A stretch of 64,000 nucleotides of DNA. Source: Cristatella mucedo. Lineage: Eukaryota > Bryozoa > Phylactolaemata > Cristatellidae. The number at the start of each line of letters is the position of its first letter. Position 1 is the first letter of the stretch. The stretch lies in assembly GCA_009760855.2 (NCBI GenBank), contig WPIO01000072.1, positions 410,001-474,000 of the forward strand, written 5' to 3'. Below are positions 37,816 to 48,775 of this stretch, one piece after another. Made by a program: the position numbers and the translations under genes. Below the pieces are notes generated by a model. That model did not search any database. It had not been told where the DNA came from and worked only from the letters and a program-made list of their open reading frames with translations.

Positions 37816-38032
37816 GAGAGAGAGAGAGAGAGAAAGAGAGCGAGAGAAATAGCGAAGGAGAGATATCAGACCAAGCGAGATACAGACAGACAGACAGAAA
37901 TACAGGCAGGCAGACAGATAGACAAGACAGACAGCACAGACAAGATAGATAGATAGATAGATAGACAGACAGATAGACAAGACAGAGCAGATAGATAGAT
38001 AGCTAACTCGATAGATAGATAGATATAGATCA
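37816..38032. repeat. Compound (GA)n/(GACA)n/(GATA)n microsatellite
   Basis: GA at about 37816-37835, then AGACAGAC, AGGCAGGC and GATAGATA blocks. Confidence 0.95.
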
Positions 38033-38039
38033 AGCGAGA

Positions 38040-39250
38040 ACGAGTGAGATGGGGCGAAGAGAGTATTCGCTTTTTGTGAACTACCAGCAGGTGAGGCGAT
38101 CCTTGCAACTGCATGTATGAATCTATCCCGCTAGTCGTATAACTTTGTTGGTAACTTGTTAATCTTGGTCGTGAGATAATTAAGAAAGAAGGGAAGGAAA
38201 GTAGCTGCTCACGTAGAATTAGAGCTTTACCTATTGAAAAGACCAAACGAGTATCACACGACGTAGATGCATACAGGTGCGAACCTATAAATGCACGAGA
38301 TGTTAACAAGCTCTATACACATTGCCGTTAGAATCAATTGTACAAGAAAGCGTATGCTTCACAAGCCAGCCGGTAGACAGCGTGGGCATACTTTACTTAC
38401 CTAACTGCAAAGGCGCCGAAAACAAATCAGAGCATTGTCGGTATCTTGTTCGCTCGCTTCATGTGGTAGAATCTGTAAGTTCTAACTATGGTGACGATAT
38501 GTCATTTATTTGAAATTTAACTGCGCGATCCAAGCTATATTGAAGCCGACTACTGTGTGAGACTACACGGACGTGTTACAAAACGAGGATAGTTAACGAT
38601 TGGCTGAGTCACGGCTCGGGCTTGAATCTGGATCTTAGATCTCTCAGATCGATGATCTAGTCGCTTCGAGTCAGACTAATAGGTCTAGTCGGTGCACCAG
38701 TCCTCAATCCCCAGTAGCGCAGCGTAACAGCCATTTGGTAACAGGTCCTAGCAGAAATATTCTAAGCCATTCTATTTCAAATCTAAGCCCATTAAATGGT
38801 TGCACCACCAATTGAAAAGCTATCACAAGAAAGAATGCTGGCAAGAATTTTAGCAATTACTGTCTGTTCTTACATGCAGGTTTTTTACGGTGACAAATTT
38901 CTTTTCTAATCCACAAGTTTTCGCGCTAAAGGGAAAGAGGAGCATGATTGAGGAACACACTGAGCAATTGAACCAAGAGCGAACTTATGACTCGTGGTCG
39001 ACAAAATTTACTATGGTTTGATTGCACATGGAGGAGAATCTGCAAATCGAAAGGAGAATCAGATCAGAGCAAAGTGCCTTCTTTCTCGTCAGTCAGAATT
39101 ATATCCTTTGTCGAATTTAATGTATTCGGTCTTAACTGAAAGTTATGGCATAACACTCAGCACCTTGACTTAGGATTATTTTGCTTGAGCTACTTTTGAC
39201 CTCAAATACTCTCCTAGCCATTTTCTACCCACTATCGGATGCAGTGTAAG
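38040..39250. other. Stretch without recognised gene
   Basis: The only oddity is a cluster of GATC/AGATCT palindromes at 38628-38665. Confidence 0.3.
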
Positions 39251-39254
39251 TATT

Positions 39255-39375
39255 ACCTTAGTACTTTACCCATTCAATTGTGCTTCCTTTACAGCCAATG
39301 TAAGTTGCCCAGAAAGAGATTGAGTTCTGTGAGGGCGCTATATCGAGTGTGTAATTATTATTATCATTATTCTTA
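39255..39375 (+). mobile_element. L2-like LINE 3' tail
   Basis: CAATTGTGCTTCCTTTACAG then AAGTTGCCCAGAAAGAGATTGAG...TGAGGGCGC hairpin and ATTATTATTATC. Confidence 0.8.
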
Positions 39376-40300
39376 AACTTTAAAATTAAGCCCGCATCAC
39401 AACTTACCTAGATTTTGACCTCTTCTGTATTCGAAACTATCGGGTTGTGTTGAACGTAGCTCTTTAGAAGAGCTGTTTTTTGGATACATGTGACATGTTA
39501 ATTTGAAATACCTCTTGCAAAAATTCTTATACTCAATAAAAATTCTTAACCAAACCTAACTTTTGCCCTATAGAGAGCTTTCAAGTTTTTGTCACTACAG
39601 TCAACAATGTCTAAATGAATATTAGCTCTGGTGAATAATTCGATCATTTAGATAGAATATTAATTATAAACAGTAGCACAGGTCATATAACCAACCACAG
39701 GCACGGTGAATCGACTACTGACCTGTCAGCCACTAGCAGACATAGCAAGTGCAAGTAGCGCTAGAGAATGATACGGGAGGAAACATCGAGCCATCTAAGA
39801 TTCATCCTAAGAAACTTATTGGTTCGTACTAAAAATTAATTTTGAAACATTGTCCCATTACAGGTGATTTTTTCATGGGTTTTGGCCAAGCGCACGATCT
39901 CATTTACCGAGCATGACAGGGCCTTGACGTAACTGAACTTAATGCGTTCGCTATATCTCGGCTGTCGAATTTTCCTTTCTCCACTGGCTTCTTACTTTTG
40001 CCTCAAGGTAGAGCAGTTTCATAGAAGACACTCGGTTTGCAATGCAATTGCCAATGAACAGGGCGTGTGGGTTAACCGCCGAGTCCTGATGCTTTACTCT
40101 GTGAGTAGTGTAGTGCAGGTTCATGAGGGCAATGGATACCTTAATATGAGCTGCATACATTCTTAACCGCTGTCCGACCAATACTTTGTGCAGCAAGATA
40201 ATATATGCATACGCGAAGAGGAACGGGATTCTGTACAGATAATTTCGTGTGCGTTTTAACAGAGTGTTCATTTAATTGAGCAGAATCAATTGCTCGACAA
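39376..40300. other. Stretch without recognised gene
   Basis: AT-rich; opposed short frames at 39942-40271 have no known motif. Confidence 0.3.
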
Positions 40301-40309
40301 AATTTGATC

Positions 40310-40560
40310 CGAGTAGCAGATTTGCTCATAACTAGTAAGTCATTCAATTTGAGAAAGAAAGTTTGCGGCCATCAAAGTAAAAATTTCTGCCGTACAAGGG
40401 CCAAGGTTGTTAAAAATAGTTCGACGTCCTGGAAGGCAAGGAGGGAGCAATGCACAGCTGTGTGCCATCTGCATAAAAATGGAATCCTAGACTGTGCTTG
40501 GCAGGTACACCTGAAAGGGGAAAGTATAAATTGTGAAATGAAGTAGACCGAGCTTAGCTG
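40310..40560 (-). mobile_element. L2-like LINE subfamily 1 internal fragment
   Basis: It aligns by eye with 23415-23650 (CATAACTAGTAAGT, GCCATC, CATCTGCATA.AA.TG, CTAGA.TGTGCTTGGCA), i.e. the YADD-to-middle RT region. It is strongly diverged. Confidence 0.7.
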
Positions 40561-40684
40561 CGCCGGCTCCTCATTTTGTAAAAGCCTCTAGGATGACTGT
40601 TTCGAGTTGAAATCAATCAATGCTTCGACATCTTCAACTGAGACTGGACCATTGCAGTGCGGTGCCAAAATAAAGTAAAAGTTA

Positions 40685-40832
40685 GTTGATTCAGCAGCTT
40701 TATTTATGTAGGGTAGAAGAGGCTTCGCGGCTATCACCCCATCTGCCGAAGACAAGAAAGGATTGTCTGCGACAGAACTTGCAACCATGACCTGGGGCAT
40801 AAAGTGCAAACTAGGCTAAGGTACCCCTAGAC
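40685..40832 (-). mobile_element. SINE family A copy, diverged, abutting a SPIN-like element
   Basis: The blocks TTATTTATGTAGGGTAGAAGAGGC, GGCTATCACCCC and a decayed B box (GAACTTGCAACC) are in family order. Its tRNA-like head appears to continue at 41021 after the SPIN-like insertion. Confidence 0.65.
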
Positions 40833-41020
40833 CAGCGGTTCTCACACTGTGGGTCGCGTCCGCTTTGGGGGTCGAACGACCATTTCACAGGATTCGCCTA
40901 AAACCATCGGAAAACACGCATTTTCACATTTTGCGTACACAATAATTTTATGGTTGGGGTCGCCACAACAAGAGGAACTGTATTAAAGGGTTTCGACATT
41001 AGGAAGGTTGAGAACCGCTG
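40833..41020 (+). mobile_element. SPIN-like non-autonomous hAT (Buster group) element, copy 2
   Basis: 188 bp. The termini form an inverted repeat: CAGCGGTTCTCA at the left and TGAGAACCGCTG at the right. Internal blocks include TTTGGGGGTCGAACGACC, AAAACCATCGGAAAACACG, AATAATTTTATGGTTGGGG and AGGAACTGTATTAAAGGG. It is flanked by ccctagac and ccctaggc, an 8-bp duplication with one mismatch (nnnTAnnn). It shares the same internal structure as copy 1, so both come from one short non-autonomous form. Confidence 0.92.
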
Positions 41021-41029
41021 CCCTAGGCT

Positions 41030-41790
41030 AGGGCAGGTGATTCGTGCTCAATGACTTCATGATCAATTGCGTTAGACTCTGCCCAGATATCTTTCTACAA
41101 AAGCAGAGAAACTCTACCGAAGTTATCTTTTCTGATCAGGTACACTCGCAGTCTTGGAAATTAAATTACGACACGCAAGCACTCTATGAATGTATAGTCG
41201 GCATTAGTAACAGCGATCTTAACACTATGTAGAAATTTCTGTCAGTACAAAAGTGAGTTTTTTGTTACACGCTATTTTTTTTCAAAATGCTAATGCCTAA
41301 GTAAAGGTTTTCAGCTGAAATTAGACGCTTATTTGTCTTTATGGACAGTGAGGGGTTTTCCGCTCTTTAAATACATTAATATTTATGTCCGCGGTGTCGT
41401 AGAGCCTGATCCACCATCACCGGTAGAACTATATCAGCTTAGTGTCTTTCTCTCTATTTTATTAGACTGCCTTTGGAGCCTTGTAGTTTGAAAAAAAATT
41501 GAATATTTTAATAATTAATAAGCAGTATGACAGAAATGTTTTGCTGCTTTACGCACTACCTGGTAGAGCTTGATGAATCGTGTGGCAGAGAGGTGACTGA
41601 TTCAGCTTCAAGTCGTTCTACTCGTTGATAAGCAATGTACATAGGTGTCAGTATGGCGGATCCAGAACATTGGCTTTCCTTGTACTGGCCTCTCGCGATT
41701 GCAGAATCAATATTCTCGCGGATGGAAAAAATAGATCAGCACATGTTGTTCGTTATTGTCCATCTTCTGTGCCGGTAGTCACGTTATGAG
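41030..41790. other. Stretch without recognised gene
   Basis: AT-rich; nothing assigned. Confidence 0.3.
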
Positions 41791-41795
41791 CGCAC

Positions 41796-41862
41796 GTGTA
41801 TGTGTGTTTGTGTGCATGCGTGTGCGTGTGTGCGTGCGTGCGTGCGTGTGTGTGTGTGTGCA
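41796..41862. repeat. (GT/GCGT)n microsatellite
   Basis: Alternating purine-pyrimidine GTGT/GCGT tract, a potential Z-DNA former. Confidence 0.9.
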
Positions 41863-42460
41863 TAGGCAGCGTTTTTACACTAGATCTATGTTCTGGTATT
41901 GGTCACTTAAGAGGGCTAACAATGCTTTTTGTCGAGAAACGCAAGGTGGCGCGCCGGGCCACCCATTGGAAGAACTCCTGATTATTAACCTGTACTTAGT
42001 CATGCGCTGGTAAGCAAAGCAAACAGGAAATAAAGACAAGTTCGCTTGGCTTTATTATATTATAGCACCTCTGTTTGCACATACCACATGGCTACGGTGT
42101 GCACAGTTTCTTAACTCGAAACCATACAAAAAGACAATTCATCCGGAAAGAGCAACGGGTGCGTGTGGTCACCTAAAAGTTTTGCAGCTTCTTCTTCACG
42201 TCAAACATCAGGAGACGACGTGATGCCAGTCAGCAGTGAGTTCCAGTTAAGTTCTCAGCACGTTCTGCTGCTCCACTGCGTAGCTACTAAGTAATAGTAG
42301 CCTCACCTTGTGCTCTTCCTCCTTCGGCATGTGTGCATTTCTCCGCTCTAACTCTACACAGTCGCCGGGATGCAACATTTACCGCATTCAAAAAAAAAGC
42401 TCTCTGTAAGGCATTCTGCAGCCAGCAATGTGCACTGGATGCTAACTGTGATTTTGTGCA

Positions 42461-42659
42461 GAGCAGATCTTAGTCGGGCAAACAGTCGAGGAAGCGTAAA
42501 AAGCAAAGCGCGAGGAAAAGCAGCAGCAGCAGCTGCGAAGGACGGCTAGAAAGCAAGCGCTACAATTAGCAGCAGAAGGACGGGCAGCAGGGGAGTGCCG
42601 GAATGGCGCCACTGTGCAGGATCTGCAGAACGAGAGCATCAGAAGCCTTGAGTTTTAAT
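42461..42659 (+). other. Possible coding exon or gene fragment, Gln/Arg/Glu-rich
   Basis: After an acceptor-like ATTTTGTGCAG, one plus frame reads through a stop (GAAGCG-TAA) into KREEKQQQQLRRTARKQAL and on to a stop after SIRSLEF. The composition resembles a coiled coil. The in-frame stop and absence of a recognised family leave this as a weak candidate or a pseudogene. Confidence 0.2.
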
Positions 42660-42665
42660 AATGCT

Positions 42666-42832
42666 CGCTGATTTAACAGCCTCTTTTGTGCAGAGACAGA
42701 GGAGCCTTTACGGATATCCCCATCGCTTTCAGCGTAGACAAAGAATCACCCACCGTAGGATTCGAACCCACGACCTCGGGACCGAGGTCGTGAAAACCAA
42801 ACGCCTTACCTAGTGTGCCATCATGGCTCACC
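42666..42832 (-). mobile_element. SINE family A copy, best-preserved tRNA-like head
   Basis: On minus: head GCCATGATGGCACACTAGGT, the ACGACCTCGG-TCC-CGAGGTCGT palindrome, a perfect B box GGTTCGAATCC (complement at 42758-42769), and a body ending AGGCTGTTAAATCAGC. Confidence 0.88.
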
Positions 42833-44460
42833 TAATCAACTGAAGGGAATTTTTACTCATCAAAGACGTGGTCATATGGCTGGTCTATCTTCATGGTAAA
42901 CCTCCCCAGCAAGAGTTTTTGGAATATTTGGCGTAATTCAGCGAACTAGTCGCGAGCTAGTGTTGTTAGTTATTGCCGATCTCTGCAATTTAGCGCCTCT
43001 GCAAAACTCTGTCGATGGCTCACTCGGTCTGACACTCCGTTGATGAATTCACACTTAGCAGTTTCAGCCTCGTCGTTGGCTGCTTGTTATTAAGCATCCA
43101 CGACAAACACCAGTCCTGAAACTTTTGCTAGTGCGTAGATGTCTTTTTACGAGTTGTGCAGCTCATGGAAAAAGGCTTCGTTCTCTTTGGGCACTTTGTA
43201 AAAGAGTTATGATTTTAGCTGATATTGAAAAGACTCGCAAAGCTGTCTTTGGAGTAAGCAGTCGGCATATTGAGCATGCGAAGGTATTATACAAATAATA
43301 ATATACAAAAATACATATAAAGTGCCCAGAGTGTCTCGGCACTCGAATACGAAAGAATATCTAGAGTTAAGGTTGCAAACAAGTGAAGCCAGCTTGCATG
43401 ACCAATGAGTCTGACAGCATCTGCATGGGAAGCAGGCTGCCAAGTAGATATGTCGGTGCATGGTACAAGCTTCGTCGGAAGCTGTTCGCGAAAGCTTCGG
43501 ACATGTGTTGATACAGGTCATCTTGGAACATACAGCAAGTATACCACTGTGCGTATGGGTGTGCGTATGCATGCTTAATCGCGTACACATTCATATTCAG
43601 TGTATATACCTGTACTTGAAAATAAAGAGCTACTAACGGCCTCTGTCACAGACCTTTGACAGCAGAAAAGTGTTGCCTCAAGTAGCGAGATGTACATCAA
43701 TTCACGGTCGGCTCCACGGCCACACCTATGTGCACTAACCGTGTACTGCCGGCATGTGGTACCTACTTCAATTGCCGTTGGGCGCCATGCTGCAATCCTT
43801 ACGTCCGACTGCGTTGCTAGGCGAGCGGAGGCGATGCTGGCTCCGTCTCTGCTCACGCTCGGTTCAGGCACGTATATGCATGACAACCACCTCGCTCTCG
43901 TGCTCGTTTGCCAGCATACACACTAGTTTCGCGTGTTGGCGAACGCTTGCAAATATGTACAGCAACGTGGCTCATTAGATAAATGATTCGACTATCACTT
44001 TGCTTGAGCCCTTAATTTTCTAGTGTTTAATTTATTTTCATGCTTCGTTTTGGTCGCAATAAAAATGAGCAGACCACAGTATGGAGCACTTGCTCTCAGA
44101 GACTCGAGCCCAGCCTTATCGCCACTCGCATGTATGCGTTGCACCGCAGCTATTCGTACTACACCTCACCTCGCACGTAAATTGATGCTTTTCAGAGTAC
44201 GGTACAGCGTGTACCATTTTTCCTCTGGTTTTCTTTGTAGTCGTACCCGAATGGCTCCAAGCATTATCAGCATTTCTCCCTTGGCCTTGGGTCAGAGTGT
44301 TGCATGGCCTTACCAATCACTTCTCTAGCTCCACTTGAAAAGTAGGCAGCACGGAGTCTGGTGTCACCGTCTGAAAGCACGGGGCAAGCTCAAATAATCA
44401 GGCTTGAAAAATAAAAGAGGCCTTATGGCTTTCTACTCTGTTGACACCATTGGAGCCTAC
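42833..44460. other. Stretch without recognised gene
   Basis: Short overlapping frames on both strands at 43575-43926 and 44023-44328 show no domain I know. Confidence 0.3.
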
Positions 44461-44462
44461 CA

Positions 44463-44622
44463 CCGAGCTGGTTTGGCCCAGTCGTTAAGGTGCTCGCCCC
44501 GATCAAGGTTGGTTGAGGTCGTGGGCTCGAGCCCCGCGGCAGGCAAATGTGAAGCGCCTGAATAGAGATTAAATTCTCTGATGGCGCTATACAAATGAAT
44601 TATATTATTATACTATTAATGG
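44463..44622 (+). mobile_element. SINE family B copy, best preserved
   Basis: The head GAGCTGGTTTGGCCCAGTCG holds the A box. The B box GGGCTCGAGCCCC lies at 44523-44535. The tail is GTGAAGCGCCTGAATAGAG...CTCTGATGGCGCTATACAA, ending in ATTATATTATTATA. The tail is the L2 LINE 3' hairpin. Confidence 0.92.
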
Positions 44623-47370
44623 ATACCTCGTCCTGCCCCGGTGGACGCAGCAATTTGCAGCGCCTGCTGCACAGAACCCTTGACTCAGCGTCCTGCTTGA
44701 GTTGAGTTCACTTCGAAGCTGAAAGCCGATGGATTAGCGAAATCAGCGGAAATCGAAAAAGGAATTTATAAAAAAAAACAAGAAGATAGAGCGGCACCTG
44801 TTGACCAATCAGCCCGGTTTGAACGCGAGGCTCGAACACCGCACATTGAGCAATCACCGAGAGCTTCGCTCTGACCGGTAGCCAGCCATTCATTTTCTTC
44901 TCCGTAATGATAGACCTAATGGTTTATGGGAACGCCGCGCCCCAGTTTTCCTGTTCCAGTTGTAAGTGGGTTAATCTGCACCAAATCTCTTCTAACGAGA
45001 CTCCTGCTTTAGCAGCACTAGCGTCGACGCAACACTCAGAATAGTGTGAGAGTGCGAAACGCTGGCGACTGGCGCTGATTAGACCGGCCGGCGCTGCCGC
45101 TCACCGAGCTCTACGCTCCGCCATCGGCTCGCCCGCCGCTGCCTCCGGGCGTGGACTCGGCGACGACTGTGCGAACGCCCCAGTGACGTCCGATCGGGAA
45201 CCCGAGAATGTCGGCGCATGCATTTGATGCTCTGAGTCACCTTTTGCCGGGTAAGTAGTCGCACGTGTGTCACCCACTGGGAGTGTGCTGCCAGAGTGAA
45301 GACAGCTCTCAGCTGCCTTCACTCTGACCAGCCGGCTCACGGCTGCCGTGAGCCGGCTGGCGACACTGCCATTGGATTGATGATAGCGATTGGTCGGCAG
45401 CTGTCTTAGCACTATGCAGCAGGCCACTATGGCAACGAGCCCCGACAAATAGATGTATGCATGCATGCATGAGTGCGTTCGCTCAGAGTCGGTGGTGCAC
45501 ACTCACCGATCTGCCGATTGACGGACACCGGGGCCGGGCTTGGAGGGCCGACCGACGTTTGCAGGACCCCGTGAGCATTTCGATTCCATCTCAGCTCTAT
45601 CTTCACTCTATGTGAGCCCGATTGGAAGTTAAAACTTTATGATGCACTATTCAATTTCCAGGGCCAGACTTTACTTATACAGCTATGAACTTGAAAGGTT
45701 TACTATTAGTGTCAAACTTATATCGTGGTCCTATCAAGTTTAGTTCTGAGAATTTCACTGGATTTAGAATGAGCTATTAACAGTGAATTATTCTGCAACT
45801 TCCAAGGTAATTCAATCTTTCATCATAACTGCCCGTGTCGTTTGTGATGGGCGTGGTAAAGTGATAGCTATAGGTAACTTGTTTCTAGCCGGTAAAAACT
45901 GCGGAGGCAGATTTAATGTTGGTTTTCATTGCAATCGGTACAACAAGCAGCTTAAATTTCCTTGCATCTGTTGCTAGTAAACTTGCAGCAAAAAATAAAA
46001 CTTGATGACCAAGTTATTCGTCAGCGTATACTATCAAAAATTTGGGAAGCTGCCCTTGTTCTAGTTTTTTGTTCACGAAGCGGTTAAGTATTTCATTATT
46101 TTTTTTTGAGTCAACATATTACATATAAGTCCAAAGATTGGTTGAAGAAGTTAATTCCTACTTGGTCAAATTGAACGAGCACTTTGACGTATTAACCGCA
46201 ATTATGTACAAAATGTGTGTAAACAACTCACGTGCACAAACGACCGTTGACTAAGGAAGCGCATTAAAAACCACTAGCAGCCGACAGTGCGTCAGTGACC
46301 TGAAAATTTTCGTTTGCATTTTCGCGAAGAAGCGCCAAAATATGCAGCGAGCCAGCTAAGGACTAATTTTGGAAATTATACATCTTTACAATTAACTGCC
46401 ACCACTAAGGAAACGCTTCAAGTAACTTAAAATCCTTCTCGAAAATAACTAACGAGCACTTGTCGATCGAAACGTATGAGTCACACCATTAGCTCTGATT
46501 TGTTTCTTTTGTATCTTAGCATGAAGCTTATCGCAGATTTCACTGCAGCTCTGCACTCAAACGCTCCTAACGTTTTTCGCTACTGCATGACTGGCATCTA
46601 GACAGAGCTCAAGAGACCTTTGCTGTGGAAGTATTTGTATAGATTTCGGTTCAGAAGAATAAATGAAAAGTGCTTCCTTCATTAAGAATAATGAGCAGGA
46701 ACCCTCAAGCGGAGTTTCCCTCTCCTGTACTTCTGCGTCACGTGGTAGGACCCATGCGAGAAAGTTATCCCTCCTGCACTTCGCTGCGCATCGGCGGATG
46801 ACTCTTACAAAAGCAACAAAACAGCCCCCCAAGGCTCTGCGAGGCTCTTGGGTAAAAAATGGAGCAAAATGGTTCCAGGTAGCCAGGTGCTCCACGCATG
46901 CACAGGCGGCAGCTTCCTTCGACGGCTCGACTGGTCACCGTAACTTAACAGCCGATAGTCAATAGTCGAAGCCGTTGAAGCGTGACAGTTGGTGGCGACT
47001 TTTGGAAGCCGCCACCGGCGCGCTTCGCTCGCCAAACGTATCGAATCCAGTTGGTCGAACCAGGCGCTAAGCAGAGCTGATTCTGAGACAGACTCGAACG
47101 CACACGCGGGCGGAGGAGCCGGCGGCACGGGGTCAAAGTGCAACGATCCCAAGCCGCCATCAGTGAAGACTTCAGCACACAGCAGCCACCGTGTGGCCCA
47201 GCGCTGACAGACTCTGACGGCTTCCAAGACTAGCTAGAAATCAATCCTGAGCGACAGTCATGCACGACTCGAAAATGGTGTTGGTATTAATCTTGTAATC
47301 CTTTTGAAAATCATTCATTACACTAGAAGTATTTGAGCAGACCCTCACTAACATATCTACTTGTTATCGG
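44623..47370. other. Stretch without recognised gene, two CpG-rich patches
   Basis: CpG-rich patches at about 45060-45560 and 46900-47220 could be promoters or first exons. No reading frame in them is recognisable. A compound inverted repeat sits at 45291-45408. Confidence 0.3.
45291..45408. repeat. Nested inverted repeats
   Basis: A 15-bp perfect stem with 3-base loop lies at 45328-45360 (CCAGCCGGCTCACGG / CCGTGAGCCGGCTGG). It is preceded by a 10-bp stem, CAGAGTGAAG (45291) with CTTCACTCTG (45317). The outer arms AAGACAGCT and AGCTGTCTT enclose the large hairpin. Confidence 0.85.
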
Positions 47371-47379
47371 GAATATTTA

Positions 47380-47458
47380 ATATTAATAATAAAAATGATA
47401 ACTAGTCGTTTGTATTGCACCTTATGAGAACTAAATCTCTATCAAGGTTATTTGCAAC
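47380..47458 (-). mobile_element. L2/SINE-type tail fragment
   Basis: Complement of TAATAATAAAAATGATAA...TGCACCTTATGAGAACTAAAT...; decayed hairpin. Confidence 0.6.
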
Positions 47459-47827
47459 TCACTGAAAAATAATCGGTGACCAAGGATTAATCGCCGGCAC
47501 GATATTATGCTCTATTTAAGTTGAAAGTTCTCCGAAGCTCTCGCGACACTAAAAAATAATAGATCTTTGAAGCTCTTCGGCAACTTGGAAGTGCTCACGC
47601 ACATAAAAACCTGTATAGGGTTCAATATCTGACCTATCAGGACCAATACTGATTTCTAAACTTATAAGTAGAACGGAAAAACATTCCTTAAGTCTTGTGC
47701 CTAGGCAATCCGGTGAGTTAGTGTCCCAAAGTGCACTGGATGACTAAACAGCGAGTCGGAATCAATCACCCAGCACCATGAATCGAGGTTGGCAGATGCC
47801 AGCAAAATATGCTGCCACAGTTTAATA

Positions 47828-48775
47828 AAAATAATAATAATAGGTCATTTATATAGCGCATGAAGAGAACTTAATCTCCAATCAGGCGCTTTAAAACTCG
47901 CTATTAGAGAATCGATAACCATGGAGTTAGTAAGGTACACATTGTCAAGCATGCAAAAGCAAATAAGTATCATGCTTAAACCATGCCTAAACCTGAAGCC
48001 AGCATAAAGTTAATCCTAGCCACAGGTTTGTAGGAACTCTATTATGTAAAAATCTATTAATTGTGCACGGGTAAGCACGCAAGGCACATTCGGAACAAAA
48101 AAGAAACATTGTCGATGGTACGTGTGGAAAGCTGACAAAAACAGATGTGTTTGCAGCTGAAACTTACAAGTTGCTTGGTCATTGAAGGTAGAGACCGTAG
48201 CCAGAAGTGGATGGCGTGAGGGCATTCTGGACGAATAAGACGTCGGACAGGTAGGCTGGTGCAAGCGCGTGAAGTGACCTATGAGCCAGACCGAGAATCT
48301 TTAATTGATTTGATGCTTGATAGGGAGCCATTGAAGCTCAGATAATAGAAGTGATTATCATGTGGCAGCTACGCCGTTGACAAGCGATCAGACGAGCTGC
48401 TGAGTTTTGCACCAAATGCAGGCGATAAGGGCAGATGCCGCAAGTCCTGAATACAGAGATTTGCAATTATCTAGATACGACGTCGCAAATGCGTAAACCA
48501 GTTTTTGTGTCGTACTCTTATCTAAGCAGGCTCTAATTTTGGCGACCTTCAGCTGAAGGAAGGCCGACTTGAAACAGGAGGAAATGCCCTCGTCTAATAA
48601 CACGTAATTTTGGAATAGTTCAGCCGAATAGAATACGGGCATGTCGTACATCGTATGTCAGTACTATGTCGTTGGAGTGGTATTAGCGGAACCGATCTTG
48701 AGGGTTTAATCTTCCAACTCTCGGGTGATACTAGATTTACTTATAACTCTTAACTTGATCTTATCATCAAATTCA
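47828..48775 (-). mobile_element. L2-like LINE subfamily 1, older copy, 3' half
   Basis: On minus it contains [34 protein letters not shown] and CKSLYSGLAASALI, then a 3' UTR and the tail hairpin at 47835-47895. More diverged than the copies at 22.5 and 55 kb. Confidence 0.82.

Noticed and set aside
38628-38665. Cluster of GATC/AGATCT palindromes as a regulatory element
   Set aside because: Short and not repeated elsewhere; no support beyond base composition.
44463-44545. tRNA gene
   Set aside because: A and B boxes are present but the cloverleaf is incomplete and the sequence continues into an L2-type tail in several copies, so these are SINEs. The same holds for the SINE-A heads.
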